Positions 1 to 8,768 are shown, counted from the first letter of the stretch. The stretch is 64,000 bases of DNA from Rufibacter sp. LB8 (GCF_014876185.1 NZ_JADALJ010000001.1:3205501-3269500); one strand, 5' to 3'. Numbers and translations are program-made. The notes: generated from the sequence alone by a model not told the origin.

Positions 1-1275
1 CATGCGGTAAGGCTCGTTGGTACCTTTGTTTACTAAATCATCAATCAATACACCAATGTAAGCCTCTGACCTTTTTAGAACGAACGGTTCTTTGTTATAC
101 ACCTTATTATGGGCATTGATTCCGGCCATAAGGCCTTGGCAAGCGGCTTCTTCATAACCGGTGGTACCGTTAATTTGCCCCGCGAAGTAGAGGTTTTCCA
201 CTAATTTGGTTTCCAGTGTCAAGCTTAACTGAGTTGGTGGGAAGAAGTCATACTCAATGGCATAGCCTGGACGGAACATCTTGGCGTTCTCAAATCCTTG
301 TATCTCCCGAAGTGCTTTTAACTGCACATCTTCTGGAAGAGAGCTAGAGAAACCGTTCACATAAACTTCCACCGTATTCCAGCCTTCTGGCTCCACAAAA
401 ATCTGATGACGGTCACGCTCTGCGAAACGGTTGATCTTATCTTCAATAGACGGACAATAACGTGGACCTAATCCTTGGATTCTTCCTTGAAACATAGGAG
501 ATTTCTCAAACCCAGTTTTCAGGATTTCATGAACCTTGGTATTTGTATAAGTAATGTAGCAGCTTCTTTGTTTAGCAAGAGATGGTGTATCTGTATAGGA
601 GAACTTAGATGGGTTTTCATCTCCTTTCTGTTCTTCCATTACATCATAGTTCAAGCTACGGCCATCTACACGAGGCGGAGTGCCGGTTTTCATGCGTCCA
701 GCCTCAAAACCTAGGGTCACTAGTTGCTCCGTTATTCCTTTAGCTGATTTCTCTGCCGCTCTGCCGCCTCCTAATTTTTTCTCACCTATATGAATGATTC
801 CATTTAGAAAGGTGCCGTTGGTTAAGATGACAGACTTGGCTTTAATATCAATTCCTAAGCTTGTTTTTACGCCTACCGCCTTGCCATCTTCCACTAAAAT
901 CTCTGACACCATTTCTTGCCAGAAATCTACGTTTGGAGTTTGTTCTAAGGCTAATCTCCATTCCTCGGCAAAGAGCATCCGGTCGCTTTGCGCGCGTGGG
1001 CTCCACATAGCAGGGCCTTTAGACATGTTTAGCATTCTAAACTGAATCATGGTTTTGTCTGTGATGATTCCAGACATGCCACCCAAGGCATCTACTTCCC
1101 GTACTATCTGCCCTTTGGCCACGCCGCCCATAGCTGGGTTGCAAGACATTTGGGCAATGGTATTCATGTTCATGGTTACGAGCAATACCTTCGACCCCAT
1201 AGTGGCGGCTGCATGTGCGGCTTCACAGCCTGCGTGTCCCGCCCCAACTACAATAACATCATAACTTGTGAACAT
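1..1275 (-). CDS. mnmG: MnmG (GidA), tRNA uridine-5-carboxymethylaminomethyl modification enzyme, partial
   Basis: FAD-dependent enzyme that, with MnmE, installs the carboxymethylaminomethyl group on U34 of certain tRNAs. The gene starts with ATG at 1275 and runs off the left edge, so 425 codons of an expected 620 or so are present; the C-terminal MnmE- and tRNA-binding part is missing. The N-terminus reads MFTSYDVIVVGAGHAGCEAA, the GxGxxG-type FAD fold typical of the family. Further on are CNPAMGGVAKGQ and, near the edge, GQINGTTGYEEAA, both diagnostic of MnmG. In many bacteria this gene lies near the chromosome origin, which fits the parS-like site 17 bp upstream of the start. Identification is secure; the true end is outside the window. 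Confidence 0.97.
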   Translation of the reverse strand, partial: MFTSYDVIVVGAGHAGCEAAHAAATMGSKVLLVTMNMNTIAQMSCNPAMGGVAKGQIVREVDALGGMSGIITDKTMIQFRMLNMSKGPAMWSPRAQSDRMLFAEEWRLALEQTPNVDFWQEMVSEILVEDGKAVGVKTSLGIDIKAKSVILTNGTFLNGIIHIGEKKLGGGRAAEKSAKGITEQLVTLGFEAGRMKTGTPPRVDGRSLNYDVMEEQKGDENPSKFSYTDTPSLAKQRSCYITYTNTKVHEILKTGFEKSPMFQGRIQGLGPRYCPSIEDKINRFAERDRHQIFVEPEGWNTVEVYVNGFSSSLPEDVQLKALREIQGFENAKMFRPGYAIEYDFFPPTQLSLTLETKLVENLYFAGQINGTTGYEEAACQGLMAGINAHNKVYNKEPFVLKRSEAYIGVLIDDLVNKGTNEPYRM

Positions 1276-1292
1276 GGTGTGGATTAGTGTGA

Positions 1293-1308
1293 TGTTTCAC
1301 GTGAAACA
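1293..1308. promoter_or_regulatory. parS-type ParB binding site
   Basis: A perfect 16-bp palindrome, TGTTTCACGTGAAACA, lies between mnmG and ybeY and extends to 18 bp with flanking A and T. It is identical to the well-known parS consensus bound by ParB (Spo0J) in chromosome segregation. I saw only this one full copy in the window. parS sites cluster near the replication origin, so this argues that the window is origin-proximal. Binding by ParB is inferred from sequence identity alone. Confidence 0.88.
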
Positions 1309-1344
1309 TTGTTGATAACTGAGGAAAACTTGATGTAAACCTGT

Positions 1345-1782
1345 TTACAAGTTTAATAGATGTAAACACTCTTCTTCTTTGGAACGCATTAAAATCTGCA
1401 TTTCTGCGGTTTTATCTTCATATCCAAGCAGGTGAAGCAGGCCATGGGCCATTACTCGGTAAAGTTCTTGCTCTACAGAAATGTGGAAAGTAGAAGCATT
1501 ATCCACAACCCTATCTATACTAATGAAAACATCACCTTCAATAACTCCTTCTATATCGGAGTTATCAAAGGTGATGACATCAGTTAGCGTATCATGTTCT
1601 AAGTACTCTACATTCATCTGATAAAGATATTCATCGGAACAAAAAATGTAGTTCAAAGATTCTAGTTCGAAGGAGTTTTTAGAAATTATTTCTGAAAGCC
1701 ACGCTTTGACCTTTTCTTCGTTCTTTACTTCAAAGTCAATCTCCTCAGTGAAGAACTCAATTGCCAATTCCTGCATTCTCAA
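1345..1782 (-). CDS. ybeY: YbeY, rRNA maturation endoribonuclease
   Basis: Single-strand-specific metal-dependent RNase needed for 16S rRNA 3' maturation and ribosome quality control. The 145-residue product carries the metal motif HGLLHLLGYEDK: His113 and His117 are present, while the third ligand position (123) is Asp instead of the His of the E. coli enzyme; as I recall this Asp form is common in Bacteroidota. The start ATG at 1782 overlaps the 3' end of the upstream ATPase gene by 26 bases, so the two are probably translationally coupled. An alternative start two codons downstream would change little. Length fits the family. Confidence 0.92.
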   Translation of the reverse strand: MRMQELAIEFFTEEIDFEVKNEEKVKAWLSEIISKNSFELESLNYIFCSDEYLYQMNVEYLEHDTLTDVITFDNSDIEGVIEGDVFISIDRVVDNASTFHISVEQELYRVMAHGLLHLLGYEDKTAEMQILMRSKEEECLHLLNL

Positions 1783-2176
1783 TTTTGAAGGTTAAAGAAA
1801 CCGTGCGGCCGTCATTGCTGAAAGAAACATCATCGCAGAGGTTACGCATTAAGAAGATACCGCGGCCACCTGGGTTCTCTAGGTTCTCTGGGGCAGTAGG
1901 GTCAGATAAGGTCTCAGGGTCAAAGCCGTTTCCTTCGTCTTGTATCTCAAACCGCAATTGGTTTGGCTCTACAAAAAGAGAGAGATAAACGTTCTTGTCT
2001 TTATCAAATTTATTGCCGTGTCTGATTGCGTTGTTCACAGATTCCGTCACGGCCACCATAATGTTACCGTAGATATCATCCTCAATCTGGAATTTCTCAC
2101 GGGAGTTGTCAATAAAGCTCTCCACAATACGGATATTCTCAATGATAGAAGGAATCTGAATTTTTACTTGATTCAT
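1757..2176 (-). CDS. ATP-binding protein, anti-sigma factor (RsbW/SpoIIAB-like HATPase)
   Basis: A 139-residue stand-alone HATPase_c domain of the serine kinase/anti-sigma type. The N box is ESVNNAIRHGNK (residues 45-56), the G1 box DEGNGFDP (80-87) and the G2 box GGRGIFLM (103-110). There is no sensor or dimerisation domain, so it is not a histidine kinase. By family it would bind or phosphorylate an STAS-type antagonist or hold a sigma factor, but neither partner gene lies nearby. It overlaps ybeY downstream and follows the large DUF4175 gene by about 30 bp, so the three may form one operon. The partner is unknown. Confidence 0.85.
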   Translation of the reverse strand: MNQVKIQIPSIIENIRIVESFIDNSREKFQIEDDIYGNIMVAVTESVNNAIRHGNKFDKDKNVYLSLFVEPNQLRFEIQDEGNGFDPETLSDPTAPENLENPGGRGIFLMRNLCDDVSFSNDGRTVSLTFKIENAGIGN

Positions 2177-2209
2177 AATATGTTCACTATATCTGAAATG
2201 TCTGCAAAT

Positions 2210-5200
2210 CTAATAACCTAATCTTTTAAAATAAGCATCTACCTGTTTTTTATAATAAGGAGTTAACGCAGGTAGGTTCTGACGGAGGGTTTCTGTCTGC
2301 TGTTTTTGCCGTTCCTGGTACTTCTGAAGTGACGGTGGAATGCGAGCAGGCAGTTCCTTGGCGGTATTAGCCTCCCGTTTTTCATCTAGGTCACGTTCAT
2401 TGGCAGCCTTCTCAGCTTGCAGCATACGCGTCAAAATTTCTTTCTGCCGGTTAACAGTAGCCTCCGTAAGACGTTTATTAACGAGTTCAGTCTCGGTTTG
2501 TTCCATAAGCTTGGTCAAATCACTAAGATTCTGTCCGCCGTCTTTGCCACCGGGTTGCCCTTGCGCCGGCCCAATCTCTTTCATGGCATTGCGTAGGCGT
2601 TCCTGTTGTGCTGCTAAGCGGGCCAAAGATTCTGACAATGCTTTGCCGCTCTGGCCACTTTTTTGTAGCTGTTGAATCTGTTCATTGAGCTGCTGTTGCA
2701 TTTGTCCCAAAGCACCCGGTTGGTTTTTGCCTTGTCCCTTGCCTTTGCCTTTCTTCTTGCCGGGTCCACTCTGCTGCGCGGCCATCATGGCCTGTTGCAT
2801 CTGTTTCTGAACGTCACTCAGCATTAACGCTAGGTTATTCATAGACGTCATAGCTAATTGCTGGTGCGTGCCGGTCTTGGAGAGGTTACGGTCTTTAATA
2901 GACTCTGAGCTTTTGTCCATGTTTTCTTCCATCTCCCCTACTTCACGGGTCACGAAGGATTGAATCTGTACCACGCGCTTGGCCAGGGAAAGCAAACTGT
3001 CTTCAATGATTTTGGCGTCATCAGAGAGTTTGATCTGCTGCTGGGCCATGGCGATGAACCTGGGGTCTGTCTGTTGCACGCTTCTGAAGTCTTTCATCAG
3101 TTTTTCCTGGTCAAAGGAAAGCTTGAGTAGGTTCTCCAGAATATCACGCAGGTGGTCTAGGTTTTCCTGCATCTGCTGCATGTCACTTTCAGATTCCTGG
3201 CTTTGCATCTGCTGGGCCATCTCCTTCATTTTCTGTGCAGCAGATTTCTGCTGTTGGCTGGCTTTCTTGTTCTGGCCTTTGTCCATGGACTTTTGGGCAT
3301 TCTCCTGCTCCTGCTCTATCTGTTCTTCCAACTCGTCAGTCTTAGGCATGTCCTCTGGATTCTCCAGTTGCTTGTTCAGTTCTTCGGCTTCTTTCAGGTC
3401 TTTTTGCATTTCCTTGAATTCTTCCTGAAGGTTCTTTTGCTCCTGTTGTAGGTTCTGGTCAGCCTTTTCTTTCTGGTCTGCGGTTTTATTGGCCAGGTCT
3501 TCCTGCTTTTTGGACATCTCGTCCAGCTTCTGCATAGCGTTGTCCAGTTTCTGCTCTACTTGCAGTTGCTTAAACATCTCCAGCATGCGGTCTAACTCTT
3601 TCTGCAGGTTCTCTTCTTTGTTGTTGAGTTTGTCTAGCAGCGGCTGAATCTGGGCGGGGTTTGGTTGCTTCTGTTGCAGGAGTTTCTCCAGTTCCTCGTA
3701 GAGTTTCTTGGTTTCATCGTCCAATAACTGGTCCATCATCTTTTTGAGCTGGTCGCGTTTTTCGGCTAGTTTCTCGTTTTGAGGCGAAAAACGCTCCTGC
3801 TGCTGGTTCAGCTGGTCGTTCATCTTCTGGAGTTCGGCCAGTTCTTCTTGCAGGGCTTTCTTTTTCTCGGCTAATTCTTGCAGCGCTTTCTTGTCCTGGA
3901 AAGAGAGTTCCTTCTTGAGTTTGGTCTTTTCTTCGTTCTGCTCCAAAGATTTCTGCAGTTCCTCGGCCTTGGTCATGGAAGATTTCATCTGCGAAGCCAC
4001 TTGGTCAGCAGATTCGTCAATGGACTTTCTAAGCTCAGCCGGATCTGGGTATTTAAAAATGAACGTTGAGGTGCGGACGCTCTTAGGATTTGGCACCTGG
4101 TCATTGTCTGTGACCTGCACATAGTATTCCAACTTGTCGCCGGGTTGCAGGTTAAACGGTTTCAGATTGAGTTGATGGAAGTACGATTGCGTGGCCAACG
4201 AGCCGCTGTAAGGAATGCTGACAGCTTTGTAACCACTTGCGCTATTGTTGCCCTTTAAAACGCGGTAATGCAGCGCCAAACGGCTAAAACCATAATCATC
4301 TGAGATGGTGCCACCCACCACCAAATAGGAATACAATACAGAATCTCTGAATTGTTCCAGCGTAATCTCCGGCGCGCGGTCTGGAATCACGATCACCTGG
4401 TGCGAAATCTGTTCTTTGTTCTCTGAATAGCGGTTCTTGAGGTGCATGCTATAAGCCTGGCTCTGCACGAAGGTTTTCTTCACCACGTATTCTTCGCCTT
4501 GCTCCTGTGCTTTTACCGTTTGTCTGGGCGCATCAAACTGGAGCCAGAGGGAATCTGCGTCATCAGCGGCCAGGCGCCAGGTTACTTGGGTGCCTTCTGG
4601 AATAGAAAGGTCGCCGGTGTTATCTAACGTTTCAGCGGGTTTGCCGGTATAGGCTGGGTATTTCAATTCGGCGCGCAGTTGCTTGAGCATGGGCCGTGCC
4701 ACCACGTTCAGGCGGTTGGGACTGGAGTAAAAGCCGGCACCGGTCACCTGGAAGTCCACGCTCTCCTGCACTTGCTCAAATTCATACGCGTAGGTCTGGC
4801 CTTTCAGCTTTTTGAGCGGAATTTCGCGGCCATTTAATACTAGCGCTACTTCTTCCGGAATTTTATCGCCTTCAATAGTCACCAACAGCTGGAAATTTTC
4901 GCCTTTAAACGCCTGCAGGGCTTTGTTCTGAATCACAAACTCAAATGGTGCCTTGGGCGCGTAATGCGTCTTGAAATTGAGGATACGCTCGGTGCCCTGC
5001 ACAAACAGCGCCGGATAAATGAACGCCAGCACCAAGACCAAGGCCAGCGGCAACAGCAGAAACTTGAAGTATGACTTGTTTTGGGTAATCTTTACCCGCT
5101 CCGGAAACTTATAGCCCACCAACTCCTCTGACCGTTGTTCCACGCTGGCCGCTACCAAATCATTGTTCAAAGCCAAGTTCTTGAGCTGAAGCAAATTCAA

Positions 5201-5533
5201 CAGCCGGTCTTGAATCTCTGGGAAATAGTTGGCCACCTGCTGGGCGGCCTGTTCATCTGACAGCAGTTTTTTGAGATTGGCCAAGGCCATCAGCGGAGTC
5301 CAAAGCCATTTAATCACGGCAAAGGCACTCAAGCCCAGAAAAGAGAACAGCAGAAATGCACGCACCTCTGGCTGGAAGTAAAAAAAATACTCCAGCAGCG
5401 TAATCAACAAAAACGAAGACAGCAGCAAGCCCAAGGCCAGCAGCGCCCCTTTCACCAAGAGGTTAAGATAAAACTTGCGCTTGAACGCCTGAAGCTGCTG
5501 TAAGACAGTATGTAACGAATTGGCGGCGCGCAT
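2210..5533 (-). CDS. DUF4175 family large coiled-coil membrane protein
   Basis: A 1107-residue protein of the DUF4175 family, common in Bacteroidota and of unknown function. Two hydrophobic segments near residues 23-50 and 55-75 and a third near 155-172 anchor the N-terminus. A beta-rich ectodomain-like region follows to about 500. From about 500 to 860 the sequence is extremely rich in Q, K and E with heptad-like spacing, predicting long coiled coils, and a GK-rich linker lies near 920-935. It resembles a membrane-tethered scaffold or tether. It lies upstream of the HATPase and ybeY on the same strand, 33 bp from the former. The family assignment is by pattern and recall; the role is open. 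Confidence 0.8.
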   Translation of the reverse strand: MRAANSLHTVLQQLQAFKRKFYLNLLVKGALLALGLLLSSFLLITLLEYFFYFQPEVRAFLLFSFLGLSAFAVIKWLWTPLMALANLKKLLSDEQAAQQVANYFPEIQDRLLNLLQLKNLALNNDLVAASVEQRSEELVGYKFPERVKITQNKSYFKFLLLPLALVLVLAFIYPALFVQGTERILNFKTHYAPKAPFEFVIQNKALQAFKGENFQLLVTIEGDKIPEEVALVLNGREIPLKKLKGQTYAYEFEQVQESVDFQVTGAGFYSSPNRLNVVARPMLKQLRAELKYPAYTGKPAETLDNTGDLSIPEGTQVTWRLAADDADSLWLQFDAPRQTVKAQEQGEEYVVKKTFVQSQAYSMHLKNRYSENKEQISHQVIVIPDRAPEITLEQFRDSVLYSYLVVGGTISDDYGFSRLALHYRVLKGNNSASGYKAVSIPYSGSLATQSYFHQLNLKPFNLQPGDKLEYYVQVTDNDQVPNPKSVRTSTFIFKYPDPAELRKSIDESADQVASQMKSSMTKAEELQKSLEQNEEKTKLKKELSFQDKKALQELAEKKKALQEELAELQKMNDQLNQQQERFSPQNEKLAEKRDQLKKMMDQLLDDETKKLYEELEKLLQQKQPNPAQIQPLLDKLNNKEENLQKELDRMLEMFKQLQVEQKLDNAMQKLDEMSKKQEDLANKTADQKEKADQNLQQEQKNLQEEFKEMQKDLKEAEELNKQLENPEDMPKTDELEEQIEQEQENAQKSMDKGQNKKASQQQKSAAQKMKEMAQQMQSQESESDMQQMQENLDHLRDILENLLKLSFDQEKLMKDFRSVQQTDPRFIAMAQQQIKLSDDAKIIEDSLLSLAKRVVQIQSFVTREVGEMEENMDKSSESIKDRNLSKTGTHQQLAMTSMNNLALMLSDVQKQMQQAMMAAQQSGPGKKKGKGKGQGKNQPGALGQMQQQLNEQIQQLQKSGQSGKALSESLARLAAQQERLRNAMKEIGPAQGQPGGKDGGQNLSDLTKLMEQTETELVNKRLTEATVNRQKEILTRMLQAEKAANERDLDEKREANTAKELPARIPPSLQKYQERQKQQTETLRQNLPALTPYYKKQVDAYFKRLGY

Positions 5534-5794
5534 AAAGAAAGAGAAATTGTTAAGATATAAGCCAGAAACTGTTTACCTGAAGCCTAAGAAAAGCAAGTTT
5601 CCCAGACAACATACGTAATTGACCCGTAGAGTATTAACTCTTTTCAAGTTAAGTTTAGTATAAATTCGGCCATCCGCCAAAAAGCAGATTCCCGTTTTCG
5701 GCTTCATTTATGAAAATGGAGCTGAAAACAGGTTTAGGTATAAATTAACATTGCCTGCATAAGCTAACTTTTTAATCCTTGTTAAGGATTGGAT
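5534..5794. other. Intergenic spacer upstream of the DUF4175 gene
   Basis: About 260 bp without a gene. It holds one divergent copy of the dispersed 40-bp palindrome (5692-5732) and a small inverted repeat AATCCTT/AAGGATT at 5774-5790 just past the stop of the next minus-strand gene. That hairpin is not followed by a T run on the minus strand, so I do not call it a terminator. The DUF4175 promoter should lie near 5540-5640, but no convincing consensus was found. Confidence 0.6.
5692..5732. repeat. Dispersed 40-bp palindrome, divergent copy 1
   Basis: Arms CCGTTTTCGGCTTCATTT and AAATGGAGCTGAAAACAGG with several mismatches. It is a worn member of the family best seen at 7545 and 14504. Confidence 0.75.
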
Positions 5795-6286
5795 TTAGGA
5801 ATATCCATTTGTTCCAATTCCTAAGCGTTCGCCAGTAGTTAGATTTAATCTAATAGTGAAATAACAATTTCCACCATCAAATGCATAAATGATTTTTTTC
5901 CGCCAATCTTGGTCGAAGGCATTACAAAAACCATTTATCCAAATTTCTTTTTCTCCTTTGTTATTCAAATAAGGAACGTATTGAATATTGTAGTTATTCA
6001 AACCCTTTATTTGATACATTTTGGCATATTTTTTCTTTTCTCCGCGCTTTCTAAACCCCTCCTTTGTTGCTGAATTGAAGTCATTGATATAATCCAGTGA
6101 TGCTTTCTTCACTACATCAAACTCAGCTTCTGTCAGCTCTGTAGGCTTTGATGATTGAGGGAGAATTTTATAAAGTGATATAAGGTCCGTTATGGTAGAT
6201 TGGTCTTTCAAAACCACATAATCAGATTGTCCTCGACAGATTGCAAGGTTCAAGAGCGCATATAAAAGAAGGAAGAACTTTTTCAT
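5795..6286 (-). CDS. Hypothetical secreted protein
   Basis: A 163-residue protein not recognised. It begins MKKFFLLLYALLNLAICRGQ, a clear export signal; the Cys lacks a good lipobox (Ile at -1), so cleavage by signal peptidase I near residue 19 is more likely than lipidation. The mature part is mixed alpha/beta with many aromatic residues and no catalytic motif that I can name. The gene is visibly richer in A and T than its neighbours (many AAA, ATT and TTT codons), which hints at acquisition. It stands alone, 35 bp downstream of exonuclease III on the same strand. Confidence 0.7.
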   Translation of the reverse strand: MKKFFLLLYALLNLAICRGQSDYVVLKDQSTITDLISLYKILPQSSKPTELTEAEFDVVKKASLDYINDFNSATKEGFRKRGEKKKYAKMYQIKGLNNYNIQYVPYLNNKGEKEIWINGFCNAFDQDWRKKIIYAFDGGNCYFTIRLNLTTGERLGIGTNGYS

Positions 6287-6321
6287 AATTTAACTATTAA
6301 CTTCTATATGGCTCACAGACA

Positions 6322-7095
6322 CTAAGCTTCCACCGGGTGCATTTCCAGCAACACCGGACAATGGTCTGAATGTTTGGCCTCAGGTAAAATAGCGGCCCGT
6401 TTCATATAAGGCTTGAGGTGCTCAGATACCAGCAGATAATCAATGCGCCAGCCCAAGTTCTTCGCACGTACGTTGGCGCGGTAACTCCACCAAGTGTATT
6501 GGTGCGGCTCCTGATTGAAATGCCGGAAGGAATCTACGTAGCCGTCTTGCAGGAACGTGGAGAACCAATTGCGTTCCTCGGGCAAGAAACCGGAGCTGTT
6601 GGCGTTCGACTTCGGGTTGTGGATATCTATTGGCTGGTGGCAGATGTTGTAGTCGCCGCAGATGACCAAACCGGGCACCGTTTGCTTCAAAGTCTGCAGA
6701 TACTGTTGAAAATCGCGGAGCCATTCCATCTTGAACGCCTGCCGGTGTTCGCCGCTGGAACCCGAGGGCATGTACACGTTCAACACCGAATACCCGTCAT
6801 AGTCAGCCCTGATTACACGGCCTTCCTGGTCATAGCGTTCAATACCGCAGCCAATGCCCACACTCTTCGGTTCCAATTTAGAGAGGATAGCCACGCCGCT
6901 GTAGCCTTTCTTTACCGCCGGATGAATGTACACGTGGTAACCAAGTTCCTCAAAACAGGCTTTGTCGAACTTGGTCTCGTCGGCTTTAATTTCCTGCAAG
7001 CAGAGTACGTCTGGGTTGGCGGCGCGAACCCAATCCAGAAAGCCTTTGGAAATGGCACTTCGTATGCCGTTGACGTTATAACTAATGATTTTCAT
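6322..7095 (-). CDS. xth: Exodeoxyribonuclease III (AP endonuclease)
   Basis: DNA base-excision repair enzyme of the endonuclease/exonuclease/phosphatase fold; 257 residues, the usual size. Visible active-site elements are NVNGIRS (Asn8), LQEIKADE (Glu35), GDYNICHQPID (Asp148, Asn150) and the terminal HSDHCPV (Asp244, His245). A WRIDYLLVS motif precedes the last. The start ATG at 7095 follows directly after the TAG stop of the upstream gene without a gap, so the pair is co-transcribed and probably translationally coupled. High confidence in family; whether the main activity is AP endonuclease or 3'-5' exonuclease cannot be read from sequence. Confidence 0.95.
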   Translation of the reverse strand: MKIISYNVNGIRSAISKGFLDWVRAANPDVLCLQEIKADETKFDKACFEELGYHVYIHPAVKKGYSGVAILSKLEPKSVGIGCGIERYDQEGRVIRADYDGYSVLNVYMPSGSSGEHRQAFKMEWLRDFQQYLQTLKQTVPGLVICGDYNICHQPIDIHNPKSNANSSGFLPEERNWFSTFLQDGYVDSFRHFNQEPHQYTWWSYRANVRAKNLGWRIDYLLVSEHLKPYMKRAAILPEAKHSDHCPVLLEMHPVEA

Positions 7096-7437
7096 CTATT
7101 GCATCTCCTCAAAATATTCCAGCGCGTGCCATTTCAACATGCGTTCCTGTTCTTTCAGGTTGCAGGCGGGCAGCGGTTTAATAGATTTCCAGTGGGGCCA
7201 GCCTTCGGCGTCAACACCTTCCAGTTCATAATGCCCGGAAAGGCTGAGGAGTTTACAGGTGGCAATGTGCATTAAATCCTGCTTTTCCTCTTTGGTGAAC
7301 TCCCTGCTTCCCTGCCCCAGTTCCTGCACGCCAATCAAAAAAAGAATAGCGTTCAAATCGGGTTTTTTCCCAAACATACTCTTGATGTTCTGGCGCAACG
7401 CAGCCCAGCGCACATCAAAGTCTTCTTCGTTCTCCAT
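7096..7437 (-). CDS. Conserved hypothetical protein upstream of xth
   Basis: A 113-residue soluble, mostly helical protein not recognised by name. It begins MENEEDFDVRWAALRQN and contains LFLIGVQELGQG, which looks like a conserved core helix. There is no signal peptide or membrane segment. Its TAG stop abuts the ATG of exonuclease III, the tightest possible arrangement, so a link to DNA repair is worth considering but unproved. The start ATG at 7437 is the first in frame. Confidence 0.75.
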   Translation of the reverse strand: MENEEDFDVRWAALRQNIKSMFGKKPDLNAILFLIGVQELGQGSREFTKEEKQDLMHIATCKLLSLSGHYELEGVDAEGWPHWKSIKPLPACNLKEQERMLKWHALEYFEEMQ

Positions 7438-7544
7438 AGATGTTGTGTGTGGATATCTGTGGAATTTCGTCAGTGTGAAGCAAAATTTTTATTTCACTTC
7501 TGATTTATCAACAGACCTTTCCAATTATTAAAGTGGCAAATTTT

Positions 7545-7584
7545 CCGTTTTCGGGCTCATTTTCAGAAATGAGCCCGAAAACGG
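7545..7584. repeat. Dispersed 40-bp palindrome, canonical copy 2
   Basis: A near-perfect inverted repeat with arms CCGTTTTCGGGCTCATTT and AAATGAGCCCGAAAACGG around a TCAG loop. It ends 8 bp downstream of the stop of the AhpD-like gene (minus strand), where a transcript would end. Confidence 0.92.
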
Positions 7585-7591
7585 AATGTTA

Positions 7592-7942
7592 TTAACCTTG
7601 TTGCTCGGTCTTTAGTTCTTCCCAATATTCCACGGCTCTCCGGAAGTGCGGAATCACAATGGAACCACCAATTAAGTTGGCGATGGAGAAGACTTCATAG
7701 ATTTCCTCATCGGTTAATCCGCACTCAAAGCATTTGCCCAGGTGGTATTTGATACAGTCATCGCAGCGTAAGACCATGGAGCAGGCCAGGCCCAGCATTT
7801 CCTTGGTTTTTACGTCCACGGCACCCTCAGCGTACGCGTTGGTGTCTAGGTTGAAGAAGCGCTTGATTACTTTATTATCCGCGGCCATGATCTTTTCGTT
7901 CATGCGGGTGCGGTAGTCGTTGAATTCTTTTACTTGGCTCAT
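7592..7942 (-). CDS. Carboxymuconolactone decarboxylase (AhpD-like) family protein
   Basis: A 116-residue single-domain member of the CMD/AhpD superfamily. The redox motif LRCDDCIKYHLGKC (Cys60, Cys63, His67, Cys71) matches the CxxC-x3-H signature of AhpD-like peroxidase partners. No peroxiredoxin gene is adjacent, so the substrate is unknown. A thiol-based antioxidant role is inferred from the CxxC pair. It is transcribed alone, with a canonical palindrome right after its stop. Confidence 0.88.
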   Translation of the reverse strand: MSQVKEFNDYRTRMNEKIMAADNKVIKRFFNLDTNAYAEGAVDVKTKEMLGLACSMVLRCDDCIKYHLGKCFECGLTDEEIYEVFSIANLIGGSIVIPHFRRAVEYWEELKTEQQG

Positions 7943-8000
7943 TGTTGTGCGTGCTAATTAGGGCAGAATTGCCTCTAATGTAAAGTTACATCAAAACTGC

Positions 8001-8723
8001 ATGAATTCTATGGCGCAGCTATCTTTGGGAGTCAAGACCTTGGTGCAGGATTTTCTGGCACTCATTTATCCTGAGGAATGCCGTGGCTGCGGTGGTGCCT
8101 TGGCGGTAAGCGAAGAAGTGATTTGCAGCCACTGCCGCATTAAACTGCCGTATACCGGCTTCCATCTCTCCCCCACTGACAACGCCCTGCACAAAGTTTT
8201 CTGGGGACGCGTGCCCGTGCAACTGGCCGTGGCCTATCTGCTGTACCAGGAGAAAAGCCGCGTGCAACGCCTGCTGCACCAACTCAAATACCGCGGCCAG
8301 GAAGAAATTGGCGAAGTCCTGGGCAAATGGATGGGGAACAGCCTTCAAGAAAACGCAGCATTCATTGACATTGACGTGGTAGTGCCCGTGCCACTGCATA
8401 AAAGCAAACTCTCTCAGCGCGGCTATAACCAGGTCACAGAATTCTCCAACGCCCTGGCAAATGCCTTACAGGTAGTAGTAGCCGAAACCGCGCTCCAGAA
8501 AAACAAAGCCGTGGGTACCCAGACCAAGAAAAACCGGAAAGACCGTTGGGAAGCCATGCGCCAACTCTACGCCATCAGAAATGCGGAAGCCATCAAAGGC
8601 AAACACGTTTTGCTGGTAGACGATGTGGTGACCACCGGCGCCACTTTAGAAGCCTGCGCTGATCTGCTATTGAAGAATGGTGCCCGTGCCGTGAGTGTGG
8701 CGGCCATTGCCTATACCTTGTAG
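8001..8723 (+). CDS. ComF family phosphoribosyltransferase-like protein
   Basis: A 240-residue ComF-type protein. The N-terminus has a zinc-ribbon-like CRGC (Cys27, Cys30) and CSHC (Cys42, Cys45). The C-terminal half is a type I phosphoribosyltransferase fold with the PRPP loop VLLVDDVVTTGATL near residues 206-219. ComF homologues take part in DNA uptake in naturally competent species (with helicase-like ComFA in Gram-positives), but many bacteria keep it as an orphan and its reaction is undefined. It is divergent from the AhpD-like gene. The first ATG at 8001 is used; a second at 8010 is possible. Confidence 0.9.
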   Translation: MNSMAQLSLGVKTLVQDFLALIYPEECRGCGGALAVSEEVICSHCRIKLPYTGFHLSPTDNALHKVFWGRVPVQLAVAYLLYQEKSRVQRLLHQLKYRGQEEIGEVLGKWMGNSLQENAAFIDIDVVVPVPLHKSKLSQRGYNQVTEFSNALANALQVVVAETALQKNKAVGTQTKKNRKDRWEAMRQLYAIRNAEAIKGKHVLLVDDVVTTGATLEACADLLLKNGARAVSVAAIAYTL

Positions 8724-8728
8724 AAATT

Positions 8729-8768
8729 CCGTTTTAGGGCTCGTTTTCAGAAATGAGGCCGAAAACGT
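8729..8768. repeat. Dispersed 40-bp palindrome, copy 3
   Basis: Left arm CCGTTTTAGGGCTCGTTTT, right arm AAATGAGGCCGAAAACG. It begins 6 bp past the comF stop codon. A few G:T-type mismatches. Confidence 0.85.

Noticed and set aside
1499-1507. A TTATCCACA DnaA box inside ybeY
   Set aside because: A single 9-mer on either strand is expected by chance in 64 kb, and no cluster or AT-rich unwinding region accompanies it. It does not mark oriC by itself, though it is near parS.
1757-2176. A sensor histidine kinase
   Set aside because: Only the ATPase domain is present, with no dimerisation or phospho-acceptor His region; it fits the RsbW-like group.
6418-7275. A 285-codon open frame on the plus strand
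   Set aside because: It lies opposite exonuclease III and its upstream gene, both of which have clear family motifs. Its translation shows no domain.
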